This document shows, piece by piece, positions 53,917 through 64,000 of a stretch of 64,000 nucleotides of DNA. Within the stretch, counting starts at the first letter, position 1, and every line of letters starts with the position of its first letter. Source of the stretch: Anastrepha obliqua (Eukaryota; Arthropoda; Insecta; Diptera; Tephritidae); assembly GCF_027943255.1 (NCBI RefSeq), contig NC_072893.1, forward strand, positions 17,134,001 to 17,198,000, written 5' to 3'. The notes below the pieces were generated by a model. The model was not told where the DNA came from and did not search any database. It saw only the letters and a list, made by a program, of their open reading frames with translations. Made by a program: the position numbers and the translations under genes.

Positions 53917-54960
53917 CTAACAGGGCATGCTCAGGAGTTTTATATTTTCGTGGCAGTATAGGCAAAATGGGGAGTCTGTGTGTTTGTATTTGTACAAATA
54001 CTGCCTGAGACACTCATTCCTAGTTAAAAACTGGGTCATCAGGAAATTAATATTTTCATGGGTTTTCCGGACTAATTTCTTTACGTCGGGGATCATAGTG
54101 AAAGTGGTTCCTCCCTTCCCACTATCGTTCCATTTGGTCTGCCAATTTTGCAGAGCGATATCATCGATCCTCTGTAGGGCGTCCCTCAGTGAGGCTTTGC
54201 TACCATATATCCGCGCGTTTTTTGTATGCTGGTATTTTTGTTTCATACAATTTACTTTTATATCAAAGGGAATTCTGCTTGCTATTACCTCTGCTGCTTC
54301 GTCAGATATGGTTCTGTAGCCTCTAATGGTTCTAATATTGCATAACCTGTACACCCGTTTAGGTTGTCTCAAGTAGCTGGGATATTTCATTTCGCCATTC
54401 CACTGTTCCACAGCGTAAAACAGGATCGAGTGGCAGACGCTTGCCAACAATGCTCTCATTTGTTGTCTTGGTCCACCCACATTGGGCATCAGTCGCGCTA
54501 AAGTCGCGCAGGATTTTGCAGCTTTCGAGCTTGCGTATTCCAGATGCTTTTTAAAACTGAATCTTCTGACGATCATTACCCCTAAATATTTTATGGTACC
54601 TTTTGATGTTATATTGAGACCACCAACCTTTATTTGAAGGTTTTTTCGTCGAAAACTTATGAGAACCAGTTCTGTCTTATGGTTTGCTAATCTTAGCCCA
54701 GTCGATTGTACCCATTGCTTAATTTTATTGATGGTGTTCTCTACTCTTCATGAGACCTCTTCTATGTAGCGTTTTCCCTACGACTACCACACCCAGATCA
54801 TCTGCATAATCAACCATATTTGCTTGTTCGTGCTGCTCAACGCGTATTACTCCATCATACATTATGTTCCACAGAGATTCCTCCAGTTACCTTACAGCTT
54901 TTGGGGTCTACGTCTGTATTATACCATACGGTTCTGTTATTCAGATTAGACTACCAGCTA
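53917..54960 (-). pseudogene. R1-like LINE: RT palm/thumb and zinc finger
   Basis: On the minus strand WNIMYDGVIRVEQHEQANMV leads into the intact active site DYADDLGVVVVGKT (about 54810). After frameshifts a 219-codon frame follows: RRFSFKKHLEYASSKAA, LARLMPNVGGPRQQ, SVCHSILFYAVEQWNGEM and finally FLTRNECLRQYLYKYKHT with CLYCHEN, the finger of R1-clade ORF2. The PQGSVLGP-like block is deleted just upstream. The frame stays open to near its end, so this is a fairly young relic. Confidence 0.82.
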
Positions 54961-54984
54961 TGCGCAATTGCTCTTCAATTTTTG

Positions 54985-55250
54985 ACGAATCATTTTTCCA
55001 CCAAGGCAATCTGAGCTCTCATGTGTCGGCTCACGTAAGAGAGTTTTTTCAGCACTCAAAAGATCGAATTAATGGATCATCCGCCTTACAGTCCCCCAAT
55101 GATTTCCTTTTATTCCCGATTTTCAAAAGTAAACTGCGAGATCAACGTTTTTCAATACCTGGAGAATCTGTTGAATCCTTCATTTGGATAATCAAAAACA
55201 AGCTGAAGGATCTATTGGTTCAGCAAAAGTATCAAATTTCCTGCGATTAG
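54985..55250 (+). pseudogene. SETMAR-type mariner, C-terminal fragment
   Basis: The frame reads NLSSHVSAHVREFFQHSK, PNDFLLFPIFKSKLRDQRFS and PGESVESF. This is the region from after the second Asp to the C-terminal third, in which the third Asp survives (SPNDFLLF) but a stretch before it is deleted. It follows on from the fragment at 52435-52640. Confidence 0.7.
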
Positions 55251-55800
55251 GATGACCGCTTGAGCCAATAGCAGCTTTGTTTGTTCCGAGATGTGCCATC
55301 ATGTGGAATTGGATATGAATGTGAAGAGGTGTGCGTACTAGAAGAACCTCTATTGAGGTGGTGAGTTATGCACGCGTGGCTCCTGTTATGCATACACACG
55401 CAAGTCTTTGCAACCGTTTTAGTGTGTTGATTCCGCATTGTTTCATCGCGTAATTCTCTAGGACTACTGCACCATAGGAAATCATAGGACTGACTATAGT
55501 CATGCAGATCCATTGCAAATTCGTTGACTTTTACCTGAAATAGTTTTACACGTCATGAATATTTGGTGAACTTTCATGCCATCTATTCTATTTATGCTTT
55601 GTATAGGAATTTTTGGAGAAATGTTACACCTAATTGTTTTACTTCCTTTTTTTTATTTTTATGTCAATTCTTGTGAATATTACGACAGTCGATAATGCTG
55701 GAGTTATGTTTCGCTTAACACACCACCTTTTAGTTAGTTTTAACCCTAATTGAATTCTATTAAAAAGAGTCCCTTCGAATGATAAACCATTGTTGAATAG
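55245..55800 (-). pseudogene. LOA-like LINE reverse transcriptase relic
   Basis: Minus-strand frames read NGLSFEGTLFNRIQLGLKLT and LSTVVIFTRI, then MTIVSPMISYGAVVLENY, LKRLQRLACVCITGATRA and TSIEVLLVRTPLHIHIQF. This is the palm-to-thumb part of a LOA/I-clade RT. It closely resembles the 7.9 kb and 25.0 kb elements. Bounded upstream by SINE sequence at 55821. Confidence 0.75.
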
Positions 55801-55820
55801 TTCCATCAAGAGAATTAAAG

Positions 55821-55943
55821 TCACTTGCGTGGCTAGCATAAGGAAGTGCGCAGGTTCGAATCTCTGTGTAGGAAACACCAATGGTAGAAAAAAGTGGTTT
55901 ATAATAGCGGTCGCGCCTCGATAGTCACTAACAAAGCTCTTTT
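55821..55943 (+). repeat. tRNA-derived SINE head, partial, copy 4
   Basis: A B box, GGTTCGAATCT, at 55853-55863 followed by 'aaacaccaat' and 'aatagcggtcgcgcctcg' identify the SINE. The A box is decayed and the element breaks off after about 120 bases, where an opposite-strand copy begins. Confidence 0.6.
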
Positions 55944-56164
55944 TCCTATTTGTGGTGTGCGTCTTGATGTTTTCCACAAATGGAGGGACCTACAGTTTCA
56001 TGTCGCTTTCGAACGGCAGATGGTTTTTTATGAGGAGTTTTTCATTTTCGGGGGTTCTCCTTTACCTGCCTAGATGCGACCGCTATTAGAAACAAATGAT
56101 GTTTTGCGCGAGGTTTCGAACCACCAAATGGTAATCATGCACCAGCACATTCAGCTGTAGTGGC
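55944..56164 (-). repeat. tRNA-derived SINE, copy 5
   Basis: Complement of the SINE from 'gcacaccacaaatagg' to the head (B box near 56115). It is placed tail to tail with copy 4, so the two form an imperfect inverted repeat over their shared part ('agcggtcgc' and 'gcgaccgct'). Confidence 0.75.
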
Positions 56165-57415
56165 AGATGCGTGAAGTTATACAAATCGAATCGCATAGTG
56201 GCCTTGATATAAAATGCATGGCCATACCCATCGCCACGGACTGAGCATTTAGCTGCTCTCAAGTATACAGAATTATACTTCTTTGCAGAGATACGTATTC
56301 CACACAAATATCCAAGGCGAAATTGAAATTAAACAGTTGAATTTTTAAAGCCCTCCTACCCACTTGGATGTGTGGCGATGTGTGCGCATTTGTACATTTT
56401 ACCCATTTATTTCACTTGTAATTAGAATATTAATTGACTAAAATGTAACCATGACATTGAGGTTTTACAAATTAAATTAAATTCCTAACAAATGAGTAAC
56501 AAAGTTTGAAAAGCCTGCAGCCAACTAACAAAGCTGCCACAGATGCCACAAGCGCCACAACTGTGATTGGGAGTAACGAATGAAATTTGCTGCCTTGTAG
56601 GTATTCATAATAGATGGGAGGAGGCTGGAAATTAGCAGACGCTCAAGCGCTAGCAGGTGGAATCAAGGCTTGCTTTGGGAAAATAACAACAACAGCAATG
56701 CACGCACAGCGATTAATGACAGCAGCAACTGCAACACAACTAAGTAGCACTTCCAACACAATTGCACGTAAATATGCTGCACTCAACACTTAAAATATAA
56801 TTATCGCTCGTATGATGAACACTTAGCTAGCTGGCAAATGGTAGCAGCAACTCAACTGGCAGGAAAGGCAGCAATACATTTATAGATATATGTGTGTGTA
56901 CGTCTAAAATATGCAAATACTTGTGCCCGTGTGCGTATGGGTGCTGGTAGTTGTTGTCACTCACTCGGCGGAGTTTCAGTATTTTGCTTAGTTGGCTTAA
57001 AGTGTAAAGTTACTAATAGCAAACGCAGACTCCCCTGACAAGCTGCGCACATTTGGGGGTATACATAGACAAGTACATGTATGTGTGTCTACATATACAC
57101 CCTCATATGAAATGAAATGCACATAAGCTAGTTTAACGTATGCGCAAGTAAGGCAGAAAGACTATTTGCACTAATAGATAATTACAACTCCATGCAGATC
57201 CATTTAAATATTTTACATATATACAGCGACAGTGAAATTATTGGAAACAACCTTCCAGAGTAGCGATTTTCTATGATATATCCTGTCCATCATCTGTAAA
57301 GACAATAGGAACTGCTCAGAAGCTTTTTGTTACATCTTTTTTCTTTTACTCTATCAACGATTTTTTTTTTAATATTGCAAATATAGTTTAAAATTTATTT
57401 GTATTAATGCAATAT
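56165..57415. other. No gene seen
   Basis: AT-rich DNA with short (CAGCAA)-like and (TG)n runs near 56690 and 56890. No frame over 90 codons and no transposon text. Confidence 0.5.
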
Positions 57416-57420
57416 CTGAA

Positions 57421-57830
57421 TTGGGTATTCCCGCAAAACTAATACGGCCACGCAAAATGACATCGAGCAATACCAGTAGCGCTGTCAGAATTGGGAAGGA
57501 CCTCTCCGAGTCGCTTGAAACCAAACGAGGTTTCTCACAGGGGGATTCGCTATCGTGTAACTTCTTTAACCTGGTACTGGAAAAGATCGTGCGAGCAGCA
57601 GAACTTAATCTCTCAGGCACAATTGCAATTAGTGTGGACAGACGCCACCATCCCTGGCTACTGGGAAGAGGGCGTAATCATTAAATATATATATAATTGG
57701 CGCGTACACCCTTTTTGGGTGTTTGTCCGAGCTCCTCCTCCTATTTGTGGTGTCCGTTTTGATGTTGTTCCACAAATGGCGTAATCATTACCATCCCAAA
57801 AAAAGGCGACCTGAGTAATGCAATGTGTTT
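57421..57830 (+). pseudogene. RTE-like LINE RT fragments with SINE inserted
   Basis: The frame reads GIPAKLIRPRKMTSSNTSSA, then GKDLSESLETKRGFSQGDSL and FFNLVLEKIVRAAELN, the RT block with the (R)QGDSLSC motif. It then joins VWTDATIPGYWEEGVI, which belongs before those blocks in the intact protein, so the element is rearranged. The SINE interrupts it, and ITIPKKGDLS follows directly after the SINE. Confidence 0.78.
57684..57777 (-). repeat. tRNA-derived SINE, 5'-truncated copy 6 with TSD
   Basis: Complement of the last 94 bases of the SINE, with the TA tail at 57684-57697. A perfect 13-base direct repeat, 'ggcgtaatcatta', flanks it (57671-57683 and 57778-57790). This shows target-primed insertion into the LINE. 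Confidence 0.92.
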
Positions 57831-57841
57831 AGCTTTTGTTT

Positions 57842-58760
57842 ATACAGGGTCCGGCACTCGAAGTATAACTAATTAAAAAGGCCACAAATTTAGTTTGGAA
57901 AATTACTTTTATTCAATTCAAAGTAAAAAATGTGTGAAAATAATTCAAAATTAAGAGTCAAGTTTCTTTTGCTCGATATGACCATATTTCGCCTAGACTA
58001 TGGCCTTGAGACGATCCAGAAACGAATCGCAAACTGCCTGAATGTGGCTTGCAGGTATTTTGGCTCACTAGGGGACAATGGCTTTTTCAGCGCCTCGAGA
58101 CTGGTGAATATTTTAGTTTGGACTTTGAACTCTAAAATGGCCAAAAAGGAATAATCCATCGGATTCGCGTCTGGTGAGCTTGAGGGCCATTGTGTGGACG
58201 TTATGAAGTTCGGAACGTTGTTTTTTAACCATTCTTGGTTTATTCGAGCTTTGAGAGATGACGCCGAGTCCTGTTGAAACGTCCATGGTCTTCCACCGAA
58301 ATGTTTGTTTGCCCACGGCTTCAGAGCAACCTCCCGAATACTTTCTCAATAATATCTCGCATTCACCTTGACGACAGGCCCGACGAAAACGATTGGAGAG
58401 CGCCCATATGCGGTTACAGCGGCCCAAACGATTACCTGTGGTGGGTGCTGCCTCCTGGTGGCCAATCGATGACTCAAATTCTCGCATGAACGGTCGGTCA
58501 AGTAAACCCTTTCGTTTTGGGAGTATACGAATTGCTCAATTTTCTTGTCAGAAGACCCAATGCTCGGAAATTCACCGCTTCAGGCCAAGCAAGCAACTGC
58601 TTCGCTGTCTCAAGTCTGACTTGTTGCTGCTTTTGAATCTTGAAAGACTTTACATTGAGATTATTTTTAATATGTGGAGACGCTACGGTGAGATATTTTC
58701 AGTTCAGTTGGTTCATCACTCTTTGAACCATTTCACGTGATGTTGCTTTCTTTTGATGAC
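57842..58760 (-). pseudogene. DD37D (maT-like) transposase relic
   Basis: One end shows 'acagggtccggcactcgaag' (57844), a likely TIR after TA. Minus-strand text reads RPWTFQQDSASSLKARINQE with the second Asp and WPSSSPDANPMDYSFLAILE with the third, 37 residues apart, as in the maT/DD37D group. Upstream pieces in other frames are SNSYTPKTKGFT and MRDIIEKVFG. The first Asp and DNA-binding domain are decayed, and the far TIR was not found. Confidence 0.8.
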
Positions 58761-58849
58761 CACTCACACATTAGCTGACGCCACCGCAAATTTTCGCCAA
58801 CTAGAAAATAATGCACCCGCAGTTGGTTTTAAAATAAACTTGACAAAAA

Positions 58850-59530
58850 CTTAACTTATACAACCGTCAAACATATCTCCTCTTGAACTTACAACCAACC
58901 AGAACGCCATCATTATCGAAGATGTGAATGAGTTCTGGTACCTCGATAGACAAATCACAAAAGATGGTGGCGCAGTTGCAGATATGGCAGCTCGTGTTTA
59001 TACAGCACGAACTGCGTTTCATAAGCTTAGCAGACTGTGGCGATCTCGCACCCTGCCACTAAAAACAAAACTTAAAATCTTCAAAACTAGCTTCAACTCG
59101 GTCTTCCTATGTAGTTCTGAGACCTGGCTCATGTTTGGTCACATTAGATGACGTCTTCAAGCTTTTGCCAACAAATGCCTCAGCATTATATGCAGTATCT
59201 TTTGACCCAGAACCATCTCCAATATGGACCTTCTTTAGCTTACTAAAAACTGCCCAATTAATTCCGAAATGAAAATACGAAAATGGAATTGGATTGGACA
59301 TACTCTTCGTAGAGAAGACGATAATGTTGTCAAAATGACTTCTTAATGGAACCCGCAACGAAGTCGAGGCAGAGGTCCTCTATGTCAAACATGGATGCAC
59401 AGAATCGAGACTCTTTCCACAACCACCTGGAGCCAAATCAGACACATAGCGGCTGACAGAAAGCGTTGTTTCTGCCCTATTTTTCGACTAAGAGCGATAT
59501 ACAAGCTGAAGTCCAAAATAAACAAGACTG
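58850..59530 (+). pseudogene. RTE-type LINE C-terminal half relic
   Basis: Plus frames read VNEFWYLDRQITKDGGAVAD, ARVYTARTAFHKLSRLWRSR and LKTKLKIFKTSFNSVFLCSS. Then come NKCLSIICSIF, RKWNWIGHTLRRED and SRGRGPLCQTWMHRIE. Stops separate the parts. Related to the minus-strand LINE at 28985-29655 (same order of motifs). Confidence 0.78.
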
Positions 59531-59689
59531 GCGTCATAAAAATGTTTTTGATGGCGCCATTTTTTTAATGAGTTAGTGCGTTGGAAGTTACATCCTTAGC
59601 TGACTTCCAGTGAAATCTTGGTGAGGTTCGGTTCAGCCGCAGCGAAATTATTGCGTCTAAAGTGTCAGTATGTGTGTGTCCTCGGTACA

Positions 59690-60662
59690 AAAATGAGTTC
59701 CGAACGAAGAGCTAATATCAAATTTTATTTTAAAATCGGTAAAACATTTACCGAAATATTTGAATTGATAAAAAAGTTTATGGCGATGATTGTCTATCTC
59801 GTGCCAGAGTTAATGAGGGGTTAACACGCTTCAAAATCAGTAATCACTGCAAACTCCATCGGAATTGTTTGTAAATTCATCAAAAATGAACCAAAAATGA
59901 ACGGAATCGCAGTTGAGTACCTCCAAAATATCGATTTATCGCATTTTAACTGATCGTTTGGGCCTACAAAAGCTCTGTGCACGTTTCATGCCGCACAAGT
60001 TAACTGAGGGCCAAAAATTGCTCAGAATTCAGCATTCGAAAGTCCTCATTAAAGAGGCGAGAAACGACGAGAACTTCATTTTCAAAATTGTAACTGGTGA
60101 TGAAACGTGGTGTTTCCAACATGAACCTGAAACTAAGCGTCAAAGAGTCGAATGGAAGGCCCCGGACGAGCCACCACCCTAAACATCGCGTTTGGAGAAG
60201 TCAAAGATCAAGTTGATACTCATTAGTTTTTAGGATTCCAAGGGAATTGTCCAGAAGAGTTCGTGCCAACGGGCCAAACTGTCAATGGAATTTTCTATCT
60301 TGGCGTTTTGAAGCGTTTATGCATTGCATTCGTCGAATTCACCCTGAATACCCCGAAGGAGGAAGCTGGCGCGTATTGCATGATAATGCAACATCTTATC
60401 GATCCACTCTTGTGACTGATAGAAATCGCATTTTAATCATCAATCACGATGATATTCGCCCGATATGGCTTCCTGCGACTTCCACCTATTCGGAAAATTG
60501 CATTTGGACATGAAAAAAGAGCCTTTTGCGTCCGTAGAGGCCATCCTAAAGGCTTGTACCGCCGACATCCTGAAGGATATTCCGGTCAGTGGCATAAAAC
60601 ACTCTTTCCTTTTAGATCGCGCAAAGCAGTGTATCGAGGTCAGAGGCGACTATTTTGAATAA
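59690..60662 (+). pseudogene. Mariner (DD34D) transposase pseudogene
   Basis: SERRANIKFYFKIGKTFTEI starts it. An 89-codon frame (59913-60182) follows, with SISIYRILTDRLGLQ-like residues, CARFMPHKLTEGQKLL and VTGDETWCFQHEPETKRQ, where the first Asp is intact. The second-Asp region survives only as LHDNATSYRS and the third as MASCDFHLFGKLHLDMKK. The last residues IEVRGDYFE are intact. The family is that of the 35.7 kb element. No TIR pair identified. Confidence 0.82.
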
Positions 60663-60919
60663 ATACCTAAACTTGAAGTTATCAGAACAAAGCTCCTGTC
60701 GTTTCTATTTTAGCTCACTTTTGTGTATTTTGGACTTCACCTTGTAATAAGCATTATGATGTTTTTTTAAATGGTTTGTTAATTTTTAATTGGAAATGTT
60801 ATGTAAATGTATAATTTATAAAGGAATAAAAAAAAATTGCTGGCGTATGCCATCGAACTCAACAACCGCATTGTTAGTTCTGCCTTTTCAAAACTTTTTC
60901 CAAACTGGATAAAGAATAA

Positions 60920-61095
60920 AAGTGAGTCGGTCTGATGTTGGAGAATCGTACGATAGTGAGGATTCTGATGGTGGCTGCATTACTGTGGACGAAATGTTGT
61001 TCTCATTTCGGGGCAGACGTTCTTGCATACAGTATATTCTATCGAAGGCGATGCAAAAAGTTTATTTCGTATATTTTATGTCTAAAATGTAATTA
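60920..61095 (+). pseudogene. piggyBac-like transposase fragment
   Basis: The frame reads GESYDSEDSDGGCITVDEML, then FSFRGRRSCIQYILSKAMQK. The 'ITVDEMLxxFRGRxxxxQYxxxKP' block surrounds the first catalytic Asp of piggyBac transposases, and that Asp (VDE) is present. It stops at the border of a LINE. It could be a sister of the 24.2 kb element, but no TTAA or TIR is visible. Confidence 0.75.
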
Positions 61096-61795
61096 TAGTT
61101 TTCACAGACCAGGCACTGGATTCGGCTACAACAACCTCTAAAGTGGTGGAGCAAAGTAGGAATAGCCTTACCACCCTAAGTGAAAACCATAAAGTTGCTT
61201 CAATCTGAATCCCGGGACATCGAAACATTAAAGGTAACGAAAAAGCAGATGAAATGGCAAGAGGGGGATCTGCCAAGAATAACGCTCTTGCGGAATCGGT
61301 ATTCACACCATTAGGCGCAGTCAAGAAAATGATTTCCCTCCGAATCGCGGATTGTAGATGGAGAGACCAGACGAAATGCAAAATTAGCGGGGCTTTATGG
61401 CCGATCTACAACCCCAAGCAATCGTCGACATTGATAAACATGAAACGACGGCACGCCCGTAGACTAGTGACAGTCATAACTGGCTTTATATCTGTCGGAG
61501 AACAAGCAGCCAAAATGGGCATCCCTCACAATATACGAGTATACTGTCACAGTTGCAAACAGCTGGAGAATAAGGAAACAATCTTCCATTTCCTCTGTGA
61601 ATGCCCCACCCTACAGAAGTAGAGAATGTTAATCCTGGGCAAGCCGCTGTTCGAGAGTCTTGAACAACTGTCTGGCTTGGAGGTCAACAACCTAATAAGG
61701 CTGTCAACAACCGCACAGACGTGTTATAGTCATGCTGTAAATAAATGTCAAACAAGTTGGTAACGAGAATATGGCAACAAAATGGTGCCGGAGCG
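61096..61795 (+). pseudogene. LOA-like LINE tail, 'KMGIPHN' type, copy 2
   Basis: Contains the end of RNase H (NIKGNEKADEMARGGSA in mixed frames), then RIADCRWRDQTKCKISGALW, MKRRHARRLVTVITGF and EQAAKMGIPHN. The finger CHSCKQLENKETIFHFLCEC ends at a stop. It matches the minus-strand LINE at 23240-25725 residue for residue over long runs. The 3' end lies near 61795 ('aaatggtgccg'). Confidence 0.8.
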
Positions 61796-62985
61796 TTAGT
61801 TGGATTCAGGCCAACGAGTGGTATTCAAAAGCAAAATTGCATGATTAGTTTTGCGACGATGAATGTACAGATAGCTTGCCTGATTTACTGACCTGCACAT
61901 TTTACTGCCCATTTCAGCGGAATTTACTGAATTCAGTAGCTTTCGTAGCCAAACTTTCTCGACTAGCATCGCTTATGATTATGTGCCCACCACTGTATAC
62001 ATACGCAAACACAGATTATTGGCGATATAGTCGCATGAGTTTATCGCTTAGTTAAAATATCTCGCAAGCAGCAGCGGCAGAAGCAACGCGACAACTTATC
62101 TATACTCACATGGGAAAAATATGGATTTGCTAAGCTCGAGTACTAACGTATGCCTGCGTGTGTTTGTGTTTGTTGAGCGTATGCGCCTGCTGCAGTCCCT
62201 GCCATTGGCGGTTGCTGTTAATTTCATTGTTAATGCTCGGTTTGGGTGCCTTTTTCCTGAAGGATACATAAATTTGCACCACTTGGCGACGGCGGCGGTA
62301 GAAGTCGGTGCAACAAACTCAGCCAGTCTATTACGAGTAGAAGCAGAGTAGACAGTTTCGCCGCTGGCACGTCGCTGGCTACAAAATGCATTAATGCAAT
62401 TTTCTTCAGTTTATTTGCTATACTCCTTTTTGCAATTAGATAGTGTGTTGTAAAAAATTTGAAAATTCCATGTTCTGGTTTTAAATACGAGTATTCGTTA
62501 CGTAAATTATACGCTCAGCAGCCTGAACCGGTCTTAGAGTAGATGGGGTTGTTTGCGGTAGGCACTAGGGCCAGCCAGTGATGATTTCGAGCTTGGGTGT
62601 AACTTCGTTGGTGCTTTGCTGGCGCATATTTTCCCAGTTTTATGGCAGATTGAAATTGAAATAGTTAGGTAATCGCAGTGCTGTTGCATGCGCAAAATGG
62701 TGTGTGGTAGTAGTATTGAGATGGCAGTGAGATGCCGCAGTTGTGTGGTAATTTGTATGTGCTTGAGTATGTTTTATATGAGGGAGTCATGTCAAACTCT
62801 GTGGTGGAGGGTTTATTGTGGCTAATAAACTTTAATTTCTTTTTTATTTTGATTACTTGTTGAAGAATATTTTTTTGAAGAAATACATACAGTGAATTCG
62901 ATAAAGATTCCAATTTTCAGCATACTTGGCATGACAAAACGACAAAAGAAAGATGCAAATGGCATAATGTCCAAGATCTTTACCA
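61796..62985. other. No gene seen
   Basis: Apparently unique AT-rich DNA. Frames of 76-82 codons (62121-62351 plus, 62665-62913 minus) carry no motif. Confidence 0.5.
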
Positions 62986-62989
62986 AGGC

Positions 62990-63440
62990 TAACGTTAAGG
63001 GTCAGTGGCAATATTTACTGACGGCTCAAGACAAAATAAAACCGCCGAGAGTGGCATCCACTCAGTAGTGCCGCAGCTGAACCTAAGTTTACCGCTACTT
63101 AACTTCGACTTCACATTTCTCAGGAACTCGTCTGTTGCAGCACAACCGATCACAATCTACTTTGCCCGTCAAGCTGCGCAAAGCAAGAATACATCTCCCA
63201 AAGTAGTAATTGGATGTAGAGCTCTTCCTAATGAGCTGGTGCAACACGAACGTTGTTTGAGTTCCAGGACTCAAAGACATTCTTAGAAATTGCATCGCGC
63301 ATGAGCTGGCTAGGAGGGAAATAGATATTAAATCAGTCTGTCCAATTTGAGAGCATCCATTTATCCTCAAACAAGCTCTAGATTCGGTCGCTTTATATTG
63401 CGCAGGCCAACAGTACATGGACTACGGAGCCCACTTGCTA
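62990..63440 (+). pseudogene. LINE RNase H relic
   Basis: MAIFTDGSRQNKTAESGIHS is the first RNase H block, with Asp. In the next block ITIYFARQAAQSK the 'SDSQAA' aspartate is lost. In another frame follow VPGLKDILRNCIAHELARRE and KQALDSVALYCAGQQYMD. Two or more frameshifts. It is cut at about 63440 by the unclassified repeat. Confidence 0.7.
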
Positions 63441-63700
63441 CTTTTTTTTTGTTTTGGGAAAGGGAGTATAAAAATGTCAGAAACATTTTGGTTTATACCG
63501 TCGCACCATTGATATGTGGGACCCACTAAAACAAACTTCCCTTATTCGGCTTACTTCCACCCTGGGGGACTGCATTTGCACTACATCGAGGGTGGAGTCG
63601 TAATGGTGTGTATCAACCACAAAAGAAACCCGCATCCAGACTCTCTACCTATTACGTATGGAGGCTATACGTCGCTGAAAGTTTCCATTATTTTCGTTAT
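63441..63700 (+). repeat. Unclassified retroposon-like repeat, copy 2
   Basis: It begins with a T run, then 'aaaatgtcagaaacatttt', 'accattgatatgtgggac', 'attcggcttacttccaccct', matching 46632 onwards in the same order. The right border is not defined. No coding motif. Confidence 0.55.
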
Positions 63701-64000
63701 GATGCCGATGGAGCTTCAAAAAGGAGCGATAATGTCATGTGCATTACCGTCTTGTCTGCTTATGATATGGCCCTGAGTCGTTAATTCAAGCGTCTGTAAT
63801 TGTATTCGGTACGTCTGAGTCGACTTCTTCTGAAACAGTGTTTCAGGTTCAATTCAGCACCCGTCGGGAAGTTCGGTGTGATTACACGCGGCCCAGGGCG
63901 TAGCTGACGCTTTTCTTCATTCTGCTTTCGTAGTGTACGTGCATGTACAAGAAATGTTTTCAATATCAAATACTACCAGTTAAATTTGTCTTACTTGGCT
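63701..64000. other. No gene seen at window end
   Basis: A 62-codon minus-strand frame (63781-63969) is Arg-rich with no recognised family. It may be part of a repeat that continues past the window. Confidence 0.35.

Overview
The window reads as insect nuclear DNA, most likely from a higher dipteran of the tephritid type. It is AT-rich, full of (CA)n and (TATG)n microsatellites, and packed with the non-LTR retrotransposons, mariner, DD41D (rosa-like), piggyBac and Helitron elements expected there. It also holds a fragment that looks like a fly string/Cdc25 N-terminus. The organism call is inference: no rRNA, tRNA or mitochondrial marker is present, and I could run no search. I could not support an intact host gene anywhere in the 64 kb. 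The only long uninterrupted reading frame that looks functional is a 360-codon DD41D transposase on the minus strand (3209-4291).

Layout. 1-9 kb: an RNase H relic, a tRNA-derived SINE interrupted by a Cdc25-like pseudogene fragment, the intact DD41D element, a Tc1 relic, several LINE 3' ends and a second SINE. 9.03-11.4 kb: Helitron termini enclosing a 2-kb tandem array built from alternating 129- and 120-bp monomers (249-bp period). 11.8-16.4 kb: LINE RT relics, an internally deleted mariner with clean TIRs, a MITE and a mutated mariner. 16.5-22 kb: nested LINE relics and a decayed SETMAR-type mariner. 23.2-27.5 kb: a LOA-like LINE (minus) interrupted by a 650-bp piggyBac-like element with TTAA duplication, then two more LINE tails. 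28.6-33.5 kb: a MITE, LINE and mariner relics, then about 1.8 kb of AT-rich degenerate tandem repeats. 35.7-39.8 kb: a nearly complete mariner, two deletion derivatives of another mariner-like family, a MITE, a Helitron end and a SINE. 41.6-44 kb: a minus-strand Helitron with helicase remains and a nested Jockey tail. 44.8-48.7 kb: a hAT relic, a mariner split by an unclassified retroposon, and a nearly complete mariner. 50.8-64 kb: a dense mosaic of LINE, mariner, DD37D, piggyBac and SINE fragments.

The genes do not form a pathway. What connects them is the insertion history: SINE tails host Helitrons, LINEs host piggyBac elements and SINEs, and mariners host retroposons. The long stretches between are AT-rich or microsatellite DNA in which I see no gene; they could be intergenic or intronic.
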